A stretch of DNA of 64,000 nucleotides from M3007 sp041160955 (GTDB lineage: Bacteria > Bacteroidota > Bacteroidia > Chitinophagales > Saprospiraceae), in NCBI GenBank assembly GCA_041160955.1, contig JBEAVK010000298.1:1-64000 (forward strand), read 5' to 3'. A program made the position numbers and the translations under genes. Position 1 is the first letter of the stretch. The number at the start of each line of letters is the position of its first letter. The notes under the pieces were generated by a model, which saw nothing but the letters and a program-made list of their open reading frames with translations, did no database searches and was not told where the DNA came from. Of the stretch, positions 36,636-47,800 are shown in pieces.

Positions 36636-36643
36636 TACTTTTG
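36636..36643 (+). promoter_or_regulatory. -7 element (TACTTTTG)
   Basis: Matches TAnnTTTG and lies 24 nt upstream of the TTG codon proposed as start of the next gene. No TTG at the usual -33 distance. Confidence 0.4.
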
Positions 36644-36666
36644 CACCGAAAGTCGCTGCTCATTTT

Positions 36667-38496
36667 TTGAAATGCATTGTTGATCATCCATATTTAATAA
36701 CTGAAATTACTTTGCCTCGTTTCTCCCTTCACGCTTTTTGGTGTTGCGTATTTTTTCTAACCGCAACGGCATTTTTGTATTATCCCCGCTGGAAACAGGC
36801 CAATACAGAGGCTACCATCAGTTGGGATGTATCGGGTTATTACTTGTATTTGCCCGCTGCGTTGATTTATGGAGACATGAAGGGTTTGGCTTTTTTTCCA
36901 GAGATCGAGCAAAAGTACCATCCTGGGCCAGGCATGGGACAAGCGTTTAAGGACGAAAAATCGGGGAACTATGTAATGAAATACTCTGCTGGGCAGGCAT
37001 TACAGTTTTTGCCGTGGTTTTTGGTAGCGCATATTGGAGCAAGTATTTTGGGGTATCCTGCTGATGGTTTTTCGCTACCGTATCAATTGGCCATTAGTTG
37101 GGGCAGTTTGTTTATCGCATTTTTGGGGTTATGGTTTGCCCGAAAGATTTTATTGAATTACTTTTCAGAAAAAGCAGTTGCTGCGGCACTATTTTTAATG
37201 GTTTTTGGTAGTAATTACCTCAATTATACGGCTATTGATGGTGCTATGACGCACAATTGGTTGTTTACCTTGTACTGTATTTTGGTCTTTGCAACGATAC
37301 AATTTTACAAAAAGCCAAGTGCCCGTTATGCTATTTTAATTGGTGTTTTGTGTGGTTGGGCAACATTAACCCGGCCAACTGAGCTTATTTCACTATTGAT
37401 CCCATTGTTTTGGGGATTTGATCGGACACGTTTTGCCTTTTTTGTAAAAAACTTCAAATTAATAACTTACGCTGTGTTGTCATTCTTAGCCGTGGCATCG
37501 GTACAATTATTTTATTGGAAATGGGCTACTGGCCAATGGGTGGTTTATAGTTACCAAGACCAGGGTTTTGACTGGTTACACCCGCATTTTAAGGAAGTCT
37601 TGTTGGGTTTTAGGGCGGGTTGGTTGCCTTATTCGCCCGTTATGGTTTTTGCAGTATTAGGTATTTATGCGCTTTGGCAGCGTCAAAGATCCATTATTTG
37701 GCCAATTTTGGTATTTTTGAGCGTATTCACTTATATTACTTGTGCTTGGAGTATTTGGTGGTACGGTGGCAGTTTTGGGGCGCGTGCAATGATTCAAAGT
37801 TATGCGCTATGGCTTTTCCCATTGGCGGCTTTTGCGAGTTGGGTCATGGAGCAAAAGTGGTCTTCTATTGTGTTTCCTATTGTATTTGGGCTCATGATTG
37901 GACATAATTTGTGGTGGACTCACCAAGCGCACCGTGGCGGGTTATTTATTGCAGAACAAATGACCCAAGGTTATTTTTTCAAGGTATATGGTGCTGAAAA
38001 AGCCGAAAGAGACTGGGCAAAATTATTGGATAATCGAGACGAGTACAGGGTTAACACACGCAACAATGTACGCGAAATTTGGCGTAATGACTTTGAGAAC
38101 GATACCTTAATAACAGCCAATTCGCTCCAACTAAATGGCAATAAGTCATTGATTTTGAATGAGCAAATACAATTTTCACCCAAATACATTCTTCCTGCAA
38201 CACCTACCGATGGCGTATCTTGGTTGAGGGTAAACCTAAGCGCCAAGTGCTTACAAAAAGAGTGGGAACCTTGGCGCATGACCCAATTAGTTGTTCGGGT
38301 GATGAACGATGAAAAAGTAATACGCGAACGCATGATTCGCTTACAAAGATTGTTAAATACTGGCGAAACACGTCAATTATTTATGGAAATTAAAATACCA
38401 AAACAACAATATAATAAAATAGAGATGTACCTTTGGCATGCTGGTGGAATAAGTGAACTACTTGTGGATGATATCGTGGTGGAACAATTTGAATAA
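36667..38496 (+). CDS. Polytopic membrane protein, GT-C glycosyltransferase-like
   Basis: Up to 609 residues with about eleven transmembrane helices. The first loop contains 'ISWDVSGYYLYLPAALIYGD', with the acidic residue after helix 1 that GT-C enzymes use, and later 'GAMTHNWLFTLYC' and 'GWATLTRPTELISL', as in PMT/ArnT-like proteins. A C-terminal domain of about 150 residues is soluble and beta-rich. The family transfers sugars from lipid-linked donors on the outer face of the inner membrane. The frame has no ATG near the beginning; TTG at 36667 or TTG at 36712 are the candidate starts, so the start is uncertain. Confidence 0.7.
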   Translation: MKCIVDHPYLITEITLPRFSLHAFWCCVFFLTATAFLYYPRWKQANTEATISWDVSGYYLYLPAALIYGDMKGLAFFPEIEQKYHPGPGMGQAFKDEKSGNYVMKYSAGQALQFLPWFLVAHIGASILGYPADGFSLPYQLAISWGSLFIAFLGLWFARKILLNYFSEKAVAAALFLMVFGSNYLNYTAIDGAMTHNWLFTLYCILVFATIQFYKKPSARYAILIGVLCGWATLTRPTELISLLIPLFWGFDRTRFAFFVKNFKLITYAVLSFLAVASVQLFYWKWATGQWVVYSYQDQGFDWLHPHFKEVLLGFRAGWLPYSPVMVFAVLGIYALWQRQRSIIWPILVFLSVFTYITCAWSIWWYGGSFGARAMIQSYALWLFPLAAFASWVMEQKWSSIVFPIVFGLMIGHNLWWTHQAHRGGLFIAEQMTQGYFFKVYGAEKAERDWAKLLDNRDEYRVNTRNNVREIWRNDFENDTLITANSLQLNGNKSLILNEQIQFSPKYILPATPTDGVSWLRVNLSAKCLQKEWEPWRMTQLVVRVMNDEKVIRERMIRLQRLLNTGETRQLFMEIKIPKQQYNKIEMYLWHAGGISELLVDDIVVEQFE

Positions 38497-38760
38497 TAGT
38501 CGCATTTTTACCAGTTTTATCAGGAACTTTAAGTACTTATTTTAAATTTTGACTTTTGGGAAATGTTTAGCCGCGTACATTGAGATTCCAAAGGTCAATT
38601 TTTTGCCGTAGAAACCGCTGTCTAATTTTTTACATTTTTTTAATCCAATACTTTCTGAGCCTTTTTTTAATCCGGGACTTTCTGCTCCGTTTAGTCTCTT
38701 TTATGCTCCTATACCAAGTTACCCCTTGGTTATTTTCTTATAAATTTAAAGTATAACATT
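38497..38760 (+). other. 264-nt gap with a 27-nt direct repeat and a small hairpin
   Basis: No gene. Two copies of a T-rich unit with core TAATCC...ACTTTCTG...CC lie at about 38636-38661 and 38662-38688, period 27 nt. A short hairpin (ACCAAG/TTGGT, about 38717-38734) followed by a T-rich stretch lies just ahead of the protease start and might act in its leader. Confidence 0.5.
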
Positions 38761-41700
38761 ATGTACCGTCCAACACTAAACAACATTTTATTCTTGATGA
38801 GTATGCTATTGCTCATCACATCCGACGTATTTGCTCAGGCAAACGTTCTTGAAACCAAAATCAATGCGTTTCAACAATCTGGTGCCACCTTTTATGATGC
38901 CTCTAGCGTTTTTAGTGCTTTGCCCGCGCTAAAAGCCCCAAAAGACGCACTAGAAAGAAATACGCAAAGGTTAAAACTGAACCAAACTGCGCTCGCAGAG
39001 GTCATGTCACGCCGCCCCGACTACCTAACGATGCAGATTCCGTACAACGATCAAATAGTCACGGTAGATTTGTATGAGCAAAACATCCTTTCACCCGATT
39101 TTAATGTGCGCACAGGTGATTGGCAAAAAACTGATTATTCCCCAGGTGTTTATTACCGCGGTATCATACGAGGTGTAGCCGGGAGTCTCGTCGCTTTTAG
39201 TTTTTTTGATACCGAAATGATGGGTATTTTGTCACACCGCGAATGGGGCAACCTTAACTTAGGCAGAAAAGAGACCATTGGCAATGAAACTGAATATCTT
39301 TTTTTTGCGGAAAACTTGCTGCCACCCCAACCATTCAACGATTGTGTTGAACGCTCGCCCGATCATTCGACGACCAAACTCGATCCAACCAACGCCCCCG
39401 AAGTAGCCGGATGCGTGCAACAGTTTTTTGAAGCTGATTATGCATTGTATTTAAATAAAGGCAGCTCTGTGCAAAGTACTGTAAATTATGTCTCTGGTTT
39501 TTTCAATGCGGTAGCTACGATTTATAATATTGAAACAGTATCCATAGCACTATCGCAAGTATATGTGTGGACAACACAAGACCCTTATGACTATTCCAGC
39601 AGTGGAAATGCATTGGACGATTTTCAACTTTTACGAACAAATTTTACAGGAGATTTGGCACATTTAGTCTCTTTGGGAGGCACCGGACTCGGTGGCATTG
39701 CCTATCTTGATGTTTTGTGCAGTAACAGCAATAATTATGCCTTTAGTGGCATCAATAGTAGTTATTCGTATCCTGCTTATTCCTGGACTGTGAATGTAGT
39801 GGCGCATGAAATGGGGCATAACTTTGCGTCCAGACATACGCACTGGTGTGGTTGGGCAGGTGGTGCTATTGATAACTGCGGCCCAACAGCAGGATATCCT
39901 TTTGAAGGCAGCTGTACCACTGCGCCCACTCCTACAGGTGGCGGTACTATTATGAGTTATTGCCATTTAGTGGGAGGTGTAGGTGTTAACTTTGCAAATA
40001 ATTTTGGCCCATTACCGGGCAATGCGATCCGAAACGCCGTTACTGGGGCGTCTGGTTGTATTGCGGCAACTTGCCCAACATCAACTTGTGCTCCACCAAG
40101 TTGGATTACAGTTTCGTCCATCACTACCACCACTGCATCGGTATCTTGGAATACTATTGCGGGAGCAACTGGTTACAATTTACAATATAGGCTTTCTCCA
40201 TCTGGGGCTTGGACAACCATAAGTAATACCACCTCGCCAAGGGTATTGACCGGATTGTTGGTGAGTACGAAGTATGAAGTACAGGTGCAAACGATTTGCT
40301 CCGGCGGGGTACTTTCTCCATATTATGTGGGGAATATCTTTAAGACACAGACCTCTCCCTGTCCAGAACCGAGTGCTCTGCTTTCAAATCCAATTACGAA
40401 TACTTCTGTTTCCCTCGATTGGACAGAAAATGGTGCTGCAACAACGTGGGAGATACAATGGGGGCTCAATGGGTTTGCTTTGGGTTCAGGAACTATCGTA
40501 GCGGTAAATGCAAAGCCCTATACGCTGAGCGGATTGGCTACGGGTACTGCTTACGCTTACTATGTGCGCTCCACCTGCGGGGGAGCAGCGGGTAATAGTA
40601 CTTGGGTGGGGCCTTTTGCATTTAGTACGCCCTTTGCCAATGACCTTTCCTCTGGTGCGGTTCAACTGATCGTGAATGCTGCTTGTCCTGCTAGTAATTT
40701 TTATACCAATAATGGATCTGGCATTTCTGCTGGTGAGTTTAGTCCAACAACCAGCAATGGCGGTGAGTGGTTTACTGGAATTAGTAATACGGTTTGGTTT
40801 TGGTTTAACGCACCTGCATCCGGTACGGTCAATATCACAACAGATTTTGCCCCACAAGGCAGCAATGATGATGTTCAAATTGCCGTTTATAATAACCAAA
40901 ATCCAACAAATGTAAACCAGTTATTGACCTCTGCGGAAGATGGTGGCGTTAATGGGAATGGTTACAATCCTAATATTTATTATACAGGTTTGACCGCAGG
41001 TACCCCATACTATATACAAGTAGATGGTTACGATGTCACAACGGGTAGTTTTTGTATCGAAGTACATGAAACCATTACACTACCAAGCCCTGGTAGCTGT
41101 ACGGCTTATACACAAGCATCATGCAATGGGGCAACTGCACCAACTAAATGGTTTAATATTTATACAAGACCTGTCACTGCCGATTTGGGCGTACCCGTAG
41201 CGGCCGTCAAATCCAGTGTAAATCTGGGTACAGTTACCGTTAGGGAAATCCTTAATCCATCTGTATTAGCGGCGCCCAATGGCGTGAGATATATGCAGCG
41301 CTATTATGCCATAACGAGTTCACAAAATACTTCGGCAGCAAGGGATATTCGCCTTTTTTACACAGATACCGAGTTTGGTAATTTAAAATCGGCGGCGGGA
41401 CTACCTTCTGCTGTACCCGAAGATTTGAATATCTCGCGTTTTACAGCGGGTACAGCCGATTGCTCTATTGCAAATAATACAGGTACTAGTGTACTCAACA
41501 CAAATGTGACGGCAACCAGTGTCGGTTCATCGGGTATATTTTACTTACAATTCAATTCCGTTCCAAATGAGTTCGCTGCGGTACTGGGCAATACGCCATT
41601 ACCAATTGAACTGAGCGATTTTAGCGGACTAATGGAACGCAGCGGTAATATCTTGCATTGGACTACATTATCTGAACGCAATTTACTTAAATACGCCATT

Positions 41701-42138
41701 GAACGCTCCGATAACGGTATAAATAATTGGAAATCAATTGGAGAACAATTACCTACAAGTAGTTCAAATGGCGAAAAGAAATACCAAATTACAGACGCTG
41801 CACCTTTCCTAACTACATATTACAGGTTAGTCATTTTTAGTACAGATGGTACTGTGGAGTACTCTAATATTATCACCTTAGAACGTGAAATAACAGATGG
41901 TATTAAGCGAATTGCACCAAATCCGGCTCAAAATGAAATTTATGTAACTTACAATGCCACTCGGGAGGCAACTGTTGTTTTCAAAGTGATTGGTTACGAT
42001 GGCCGTTTAGTCATGCAACAGCCCATTGAATTAAACAATGGCACGAATATACTGCCTTTCGACATTAGTGATTTGCCCTCAGGTGTATATTATTGCATTC
42101 CAAATGAAGGTAAGGGTTTGCCATTTGTAAAACAGTAG
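38761..42138 (+). CDS. Secreted reprolysin-type metalloprotease with T9SS sorting domain
   Basis: 1125 residues. After a signal peptide (to about 26, 'DVFAQ') comes a propeptide-like region ('YYRGIIRGVAGSLVAFSFFD'). The M12B-like catalytic domain carries 'HEMGHNFASRHTH', so His349, His353 and His359 bind zinc and Glu350 is the catalytic base. A Met-turn candidate is 'GGTIMSYCHL'. Two fibronectin III domains (about 445-530 and 535-625), a jelly-roll-like domain (about 630-770) and further beta regions precede the type A sorting domain ('RIAPNPAQNEIYVTYN' to 'LPSGVYYC'). It is exported through T9SS and probably degrades extracellular protein. Confidence 0.9.
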   Translation: MYRPTLNNILFLMSMLLLITSDVFAQANVLETKINAFQQSGATFYDASSVFSALPALKAPKDALERNTQRLKLNQTALAEVMSRRPDYLTMQIPYNDQIVTVDLYEQNILSPDFNVRTGDWQKTDYSPGVYYRGIIRGVAGSLVAFSFFDTEMMGILSHREWGNLNLGRKETIGNETEYLFFAENLLPPQPFNDCVERSPDHSTTKLDPTNAPEVAGCVQQFFEADYALYLNKGSSVQSTVNYVSGFFNAVATIYNIETVSIALSQVYVWTTQDPYDYSSSGNALDDFQLLRTNFTGDLAHLVSLGGTGLGGIAYLDVLCSNSNNYAFSGINSSYSYPAYSWTVNVVAHEMGHNFASRHTHWCGWAGGAIDNCGPTAGYPFEGSCTTAPTPTGGGTIMSYCHLVGGVGVNFANNFGPLPGNAIRNAVTGASGCIAATCPTSTCAPPSWITVSSITTTTASVSWNTIAGATGYNLQYRLSPSGAWTTISNTTSPRVLTGLLVSTKYEVQVQTICSGGVLSPYYVGNIFKTQTSPCPEPSALLSNPITNTSVSLDWTENGAATTWEIQWGLNGFALGSGTIVAVNAKPYTLSGLATGTAYAYYVRSTCGGAAGNSTWVGPFAFSTPFANDLSSGAVQLIVNAACPASNFYTNNGSGISAGEFSPTTSNGGEWFTGISNTVWFWFNAPASGTVNITTDFAPQGSNDDVQIAVYNNQNPTNVNQLLTSAEDGGVNGNGYNPNIYYTGLTAGTPYYIQVDGYDVTTGSFCIEVHETITLPSPGSCTAYTQASCNGATAPTKWFNIYTRPVTADLGVPVAAVKSSVNLGTVTVREILNPSVLAAPNGVRYMQRYYAITSSQNTSAARDIRLFYTDTEFGNLKSAAGLPSAVPEDLNISRFTAGTADCSIANNTGTSVLNTNVTATSVGSSGIFYLQFNSVPNEFAAVLGNTPLPIELSDFSGLMERSGNILHWTTLSERNLLKYAIERSDNGINNWKSIGEQLPTSSSNGEKKYQITDAAPFLTTYYRLVIFSTDGTVEYSNIITLEREITDGIKRIAPNPAQNEIYVTYNATREATVVFKVIGYDGRLVMQQPIELNNGTNILPFDISDLPSGVYYCIPNEGKGLPFVKQ

Positions 42139-42146
42139 TACCTTTG
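42118..42146 (+). promoter_or_regulatory. Promoter for thyA inside the end of the protease gene
   Basis: TTG at 42118-42120 and TACCTTTG at 42139-42146, spacer 18 nt. The -33 element lies in the last codons of the protease, so thyA can be transcribed on its own; the leader would be about 25 nt. Confidence 0.65.
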
Positions 42147-42175
42147 TTGCAATTAGGAACTTGCTTAGAGATACA

Positions 42176-42970
42176 ATGCAACAATACCACGACTTATTAC
42201 AACATATTTTAGATAAAGGTGCCAGAAAATCGGATCGCACAGGAACAGGTACATTAAGTGTATTTGGATACCAAATGCGGTTCGATCTTCTGGACGGTTT
42301 TCCATTGGTAACCACCAAGAAAGTACACCTAAAAAGCATCATTCACGAACTATTATGGTTCTTGCAGGGGGACACTAATATTGGTTACCTCAAGGAAAAT
42401 GGGGTAGGTATTTGGGACGAATGGGCCGATGCAAACGGCGATTTAGGGCCAGTTTATGGCAAACAATGGCGCTCTTGGGCTACGCCAGATGGTCGTGTCA
42501 TCGACCAAATAACAGAGGTGGTACACACCCTGAAAAACAACCCAGATAGCAGGCGAATCATAGTTTCGGCGTGGAATGTAGCCGATATTCCAGATATGGC
42601 CTTGGCACCTTGCCATTGCTTATTCCAGTTTTATGTGGTGAATGGCAAACTCTCTTGCCAATTGTACCAACGCAGTGCTGATGTATTCTTGGGCGTACCA
42701 TTCAATATTGCCTCCTACGCGCTACTCACACTCATGCTCGCACAAGTATGCGACTTACAACCAGGAGAATTTATATGGACAGGTGGAGATACACACTTGT
42801 ATGTCAACCACTTAGAGCAAACCAACTTACAATTATCACGTGCACCAAAAGCATTACCAGTAATGAAAATAAACCCAGAAATTAAAGATATTTTTAGATT
42901 CAAATACGACGATTTTGAACTGGTAGGTTATGAGCCTTGGCCGGGGATTAAAGCAGCGGTGGCTGTTTAA
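42176..42970 (+). CDS. thyA: Thymidylate synthase
   Basis: 264 residues from ATG 42176; an in-frame TTG at 42161 is not needed, since ThyA proteins begin 'M.QY..L...L..G'. The length equals that of the E. coli enzyme. Motifs: 'SDRTGTGTLSVFGYQMRF', 'GDTNIGYLKENGV', 'DSRRIIVSAWN' and the active-site 'LAPCHCLFQF', then 'SADVFLGVPFNIASYALL'. It methylates dUMP to dTMP with methylene-tetrahydrofolate. There is no adjacent dihydrofolate reductase. The stop codon lies inside the convergent terminator. Confidence 0.97.
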   Translation: MQQYHDLLQHILDKGARKSDRTGTGTLSVFGYQMRFDLLDGFPLVTTKKVHLKSIIHELLWFLQGDTNIGYLKENGVGIWDEWADANGDLGPVYGKQWRSWATPDGRVIDQITEVVHTLKNNPDSRRIIVSAWNVADIPDMALAPCHCLFQFYVVNGKLSCQLYQRSADVFLGVPFNIASYALLTLMLAQVCDLQPGEFIWTGGDTHLYVNHLEQTNLQLSRAPKALPVMKINPEIKDIFRFKYDDFELVGYEPWPGIKAAVAV

Positions 42971-43018
42971 TAGCCATTATAGAGCATTCGTTTCGTATGC
43001 TTTATAATGGCTATTAAA
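42966..43018. terminator. 22-bp hairpin between thyA and the amidohydrolase
   Basis: 42966-42987 pairs with 42997-43018 with a single G-T wobble and a 9-nt loop. It includes the thyA stop codon and serves two convergent genes. Confidence 0.78.
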
Positions 43019-43038
43019 TAATGAGAGGGAAGAAAAAC

Positions 43039-43914
43039 TTAATCGCGGTAACGTTTCACCAAGTCGCCGTAATAATCAATCCTTCTATCTCTGAAGAATG
43101 GCCAAATTCGCCGCACTTCTTCTGTCCTTTTTTTATCAATTTCGACCACCACATTTTCTTCTTGGTCAACTGTTGACAAATGAAGCACTTCGCCCTGTGG
43201 CCCTGCTACAAAACTTTGCCCCCAAAACTCAATACCGCCCGTAACACCACTCCAATCGGATTCGTGTCCGGTGCGATTGACCGTAATAACAGGGAGGCCA
43301 TTGGCTACGGCATGACCACGTTGGGAAATAAACCATGCGCCGTGTTGGCGTTCTTTTTCTGCTTTGGGATCGGTACTTTCCCACCCAATTGCAGTAGGAT
43401 AAATGAGCATTTCAGCACCTGCTAATGCCATTAACCGTGCTGCTTCAGGGTACCATTGGTCCCAACATACTAATACGCCTAATTTTCCAACGGAGGTTTC
43501 GATGGGATGAAAACCCATATCACCGGGGGTAAAATAGAATTTTTCGTAGTAAGCGGGATCGTCGGGAATATGCATTTTTCGGTATTTCCCTGCAATGCTA
43601 CCATCTTTTTCAAAAACTACCGCTGTATTGTGGTACAACCCGGGTGCTCGTTTCTCAAATAACGACGTGACAAGCACCACATTATGTTGTTTGGCTACTT
43701 CCGAAAAAATATCGGTATCAGCGCCCGGTATTGGGGAAGCGAGATCGAACATGGCCGTATCTTCTGCCTGACAGAAATAAATACCGCAATGTAATTCTTG
43801 TAAAACCACCAATTCCGCGCCTTTTTGGGCGCAATCGGCAATACCTTGGATCGATTTTTCAATATTGGCCTGTTTATCAGAGGAACAGGTGTGTTGGACG
43901 AGACCTACTTTCAT
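43039..43914 (-). CDS. aguB: Carbon-nitrogen hydrolase, N-carbamoylputrescine amidase-like
   Basis: 291 residues of the nitrilase superfamily. The triad is visible: Glu40 in 'VLQELHCGIYFCQ', the Lys in 'GKYRKMHIPDDP', and the Cys in 'VCWDQWYPEAARLMAL'. 'CGIYFCQ', 'AIGWES' and 'NRTGHE' are typical of N-carbamoylputrescine amidases, which form putrescine from N-carbamoylputrescine. The usual partner agmatine deiminase (aguA) is not in this window, so the symbol rests on sequence only. It is a single gene divergent from the Fe-S protein. Confidence 0.85.
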   Translation of the reverse strand: MKVGLVQHTCSSDKQANIEKSIQGIADCAQKGAELVVLQELHCGIYFCQAEDTAMFDLASPIPGADTDIFSEVAKQHNVVLVTSLFEKRAPGLYHNTAVVFEKDGSIAGKYRKMHIPDDPAYYEKFYFTPGDMGFHPIETSVGKLGVLVCWDQWYPEAARLMALAGAEMLIYPTAIGWESTDPKAEKERQHGAWFISQRGHAVANGLPVITVNRTGHESDWSGVTGGIEFWGQSFVAGPQGEVLHLSTVDQEENVVVEIDKKRTEEVRRIWPFFRDRRIDYYGDLVKRYRD

Positions 43915-44082
43915 AAATTAAACGTGAACATTTAGGGTGCAAAGTTTCTACTTTTTTGCCCAATTTTTACGACAATACAAAATAAAATAAATTCTGTCTT
44001 GCAAACGCTATTTTGGAAATACAAAGTCTTTATACCTTTAGCACTTCAATTTTAATTATTCATCTCATATAACACTATATTG

Positions 44083-44862
44083 ATGTTAGCAAAAACATAC
44101 GCTGAATATCAGGCCGAGGGTCGCTCACCAGAAATTCTTTTTTGGGTAGGTTGTGCTGGTAGTTTTGATGCCCGTGCCCAAAAGATCACTCGAGCAGTCT
44201 GCGAAATACTCAACCATGTAGGTGTCGAATTTGCCATTTTGGGTCAAGACGAGCGTTGCACAGGCGACCCAGCACGCCGTGCGGGTAACGAGTTTTTATT
44301 CCAAATGACCGCTGCCATGAATATTGAAACACTCAATATGTATGGTGTTGAAAAAATAGTGACTGCCTGTCCGCACTGTTTTAATATCCTTAAAAACGAA
44401 TACCCTGCACTAGGCGGTCATTATGAAGTCGTCCATCATACTCAATTGCTGGAAGAATTGATCAAAAGTGGCCGTTTGAAAATGAAGGAAGCTGGTGATT
44501 TCAAAGGACGACGTATCACTTACCACGACTCCTGCTACCTTGGCCGTGCCAATGGTATATATGAGGCACCTCGTGCGCTATTAGAAGCATTGGATATAGA
44601 TTTGGTAGAGATGAAACGTTCCAAAAAGAATGGCCTTTGTTGCGGAGCGGGCGGTGCGCAGATGTGGAAAGAAGACGAACCGGGCGATAAGCGCATCAAT
44701 GTTGAGCGCGTAGAAGAAGCACTATTGACTAATCCAACCGCCTTGGTCGCCAATTGCCCTTTTTGTATCACTATGTTGCAAGACGGACTAAAGGCCAAAG
44801 AACGCAACGATGATGTACCTGTTTTTGACCTTTCAGAAATGATACTTTCAAATATAAAATAA
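44083..44862 (+). CDS. CCG-domain (Fe-S) oxidoreductase subunit
   Basis: 259 residues from ATG 44083 (a TTG precedes it by one codon). Two cysteine-rich CCG domains are visible: 'WVGCAGSFDARA' with 'VTACPHCFNILKNEYP', and 'HDSCYLGRANGIYEAPR' with 'LCCGAGGAQMW' and 'ANCPFCITML'. Such domains occur in GlpC, LutA, GlcF and HdrB and carry a cysteine-rich [4Fe-4S]-type cluster. The partner subunit, with ferredoxin or ETF-like electron transfer, is not nearby. It ends 6 nt before the giant T9SS gene. Confidence 0.85.
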   Translation: MLAKTYAEYQAEGRSPEILFWVGCAGSFDARAQKITRAVCEILNHVGVEFAILGQDERCTGDPARRAGNEFLFQMTAAMNIETLNMYGVEKIVTACPHCFNILKNEYPALGGHYEVVHHTQLLEELIKSGRLKMKEAGDFKGRRITYHDSCYLGRANGIYEAPRALLEALDIDLVEMKRSKKNGLCCGAGGAQMWKEDEPGDKRINVERVEEALLTNPTALVANCPFCITMLQDGLKAKERNDDVPVFDLSEMILSNIK

Positions 44863-44868
44863 CGCCCA

Positions 44869-47800
44869 ATGGCCATAAAACAACTCATTCTGCTTGTGTT
44901 TTTAGCACCTATTTCTGCTCTTTGGGCTCAAAACACTTATAATATGACCAATACAACGATCAACGCTTGTAATGGTTCTTTTTTTGATCCCGGTGGTAAT
45001 AATGGCGACTATGGTAATAATCTAAATATTACGACCACTATCTGTGCCGGTGGTGCAGGCGGTGGCACACATATTCGCCTTGATTTTTCAGGGGTGCAAT
45101 TGGCCGCGGGGGATTTGCTCTGTTTTTACGATGGTACTAGTACTTCTGCACCACTGTTGTCTTGTTCGGATCAATATCCGGCAGGTACTCCCATAGTGGT
45201 ACAAGCAACCGCCGCAAATACATCGGGCTGCCTTACTTTGAATTTTACGACCAATAGCACAGGAACTGCACCCGGTTGGTCGGCAGTGATTAGTTGTATA
45301 AAATCTTGTCAAATTGTTCAGGCTAAATTGGTGAGTACACTACCCCTAATTTCCCCTGTTGATACCGGCTGGATTGATATTTGCCCTGGAAAAAGGGTCA
45401 CCTTTACGGGCGAGGGAGTGTATCCCCAGAACAATTTGGTTTATGCACAATCTGATTTTACCACGGAGTTTGAATGGAGTTTTGGCGATGGTGATATTGC
45501 TTATGGGCCACTTGTTTCCCATGTTTTTGACCAACCTGGGGGGTATTATGTGCAATTAGCCCTTAAAGATGCGATCGGTTGCCCCAGTACTAACCTCATT
45601 AGCCAACGCATACGGGTATCACCCCGCCCCGATTTTAGTATTGTAACCCCCTACCCTGCTACCATTTGCAGTGGGGATACCCTGAATTTATCTGCTGCTG
45701 TGGTCGTCAATACCGGAAGTAACAACTTAGGGATTACGCCAGGTACAGGTGCATTTAGTGTAGCAGGAATACGAGCCGACTCTCTTGCCCTACCCGATGG
45801 AACAGGTATTCCGTTTAGTACCAGCCTCAATTTTACTGCATTTTCGCCCGGACAAGTATTGACGGATATCGATGATTTAGAAGGTATATGCATCAATATG
45901 GAGCATTCTTGGGCGCGCGATATTGAAATAAAAATCACCTGCCCCAATGGAACGGAAGTAACCTTACATAATCATGTTGGTCAAACTGGATCCGAGGTAT
46001 ATCTTGGTGTTCCAAATGATAGCGACGATTTTTTCCCGATACCCGGTGCGGGGCGTGATTATTGCTGGACACCCAACGCAACCAATCCCTACTGGATTCA
46101 ATATTTTAATACCTCGTTAGGAGGTTCTGGTACACTACCAAGTGCTAATTATAGGAGTTTTGAAACTTTAAACAATCTAATTGGATGCCCACTCAATGGC
46201 GAATGGACGATAACAGTGACGGATCTTTGGCCTGCTGATAATGGATATATATTTAGTTGGGGTATTGATTTTAACGATGCATTATACCCCGATGTGGAGA
46301 CTTTTTCGCCCAATATTCAAAGTTGGCAATGGAAAAACCAAAGTAATATTTTTTATTATAGTACCGACTCGATTGCTGCTTCACCCCAAAATGCAGGAAC
46401 GGCAGCCTATATTTTTACCGCTACGGATAGTTATGGCTGTAATTGGGATACGACGCTTAAAGTAACTGTTTTGCCTTTTACCCATCCTAATTGCTTTTCT
46501 TGCAATGACAACTACTCAGTCCTGCGGGATACGACCGTTTGTACAGGCGCACCTGTACAATTGAATGGAGCATCTTTGACGGGTACTACGCAGGAAGTAC
46601 GGTTTGAGTCGGTGCCTGATTACAAATTTGGTGCTAGTAACCATCCGCATTCCAACCCATATATTTCACCGGTTTCTGTAAGTAGTTTGGGTTATACGCT
46701 ATTGACAAATCCAATTACACAGATCAAATCGGTATGTATGGATATCAATACGGATTTTGATGCAGATTTATTTATTTTTCTAAGATCTCCCGACAATAAA
46801 CAAATTGAACTCAGTACAGGCAATGGTGGCAGCGGCGATAATTACAAAGTAACCTGCTTTACACCCACAGCCACTAATCCTATCAATATGGGAACAGCAC
46901 CTTTTAATGGCAATTATGCCCCCGAAGGTAGCTGGAGCGCGTTGAATAATGCGGTGGTAAATGGAGATTGGAAATTGATCGTTTCTGATGGATTTGGGCA
47001 AAACCAATTGGGTACGCTTAATAATTGGACCATTGGTTTTAATATCCCCAATACGGTCAACTATACTTGGAACAATACAGTAGGATTATCCTGTACAACT
47101 TGCCCAAATCCAATTGCAACCCCCAACGCACCAACAACTTATATATTAACAGCAAACGACAATTTCAACTGTACCCATAAAGATACTGTCGTTATTACGC
47201 CACAAAATTTCTTTCCAGCACCCACCGGTTTGCTCGTTACCAATATGGACAATGGTATGATGACTTGGACATGGAATCCACTCTCAGGTGTGGCAGAATA
47301 CGAAGTCAATATTAATAATACAGGTTGGATATCGGTGAATACCACTACTTATACCGTAAATGGATTAATACCGGGTAATAATGTCACCATAGCAGTACGC
47401 GCTAAAAGCAGTTCCGTTGCTTGCCCTCCTAATCAAGTGACGGGTTCACAAACATTTATCGACTGTACACTCGAACTTACTTTAGTGAACACCACCCCAT
47501 GTAGTTGCTTTGGTGCTACCGATGGCGCAGTAAATATTACGCCAATGGGCGGCCAAGGCCAAACCATTTTTTATTCTTCTTTTGGCCCCGCCACGCCTTA
47601 TACCAATGGCAACCTCACCTTTTTCCCTGCTGGCAACCATTTTGCCTTCGCAGTAGATGCGGCAGGGTGTAGGGATACTTCGTTCTTTACGATTACTCAA
47701 CCATCTCAAATTATCATTAACCTCACCCCTACCGTCGTCAGTTGTTTCGGTGGTACCACAGGCAGTATTAGTGCTACTGCTACGGGTGGAACAGGAAATT

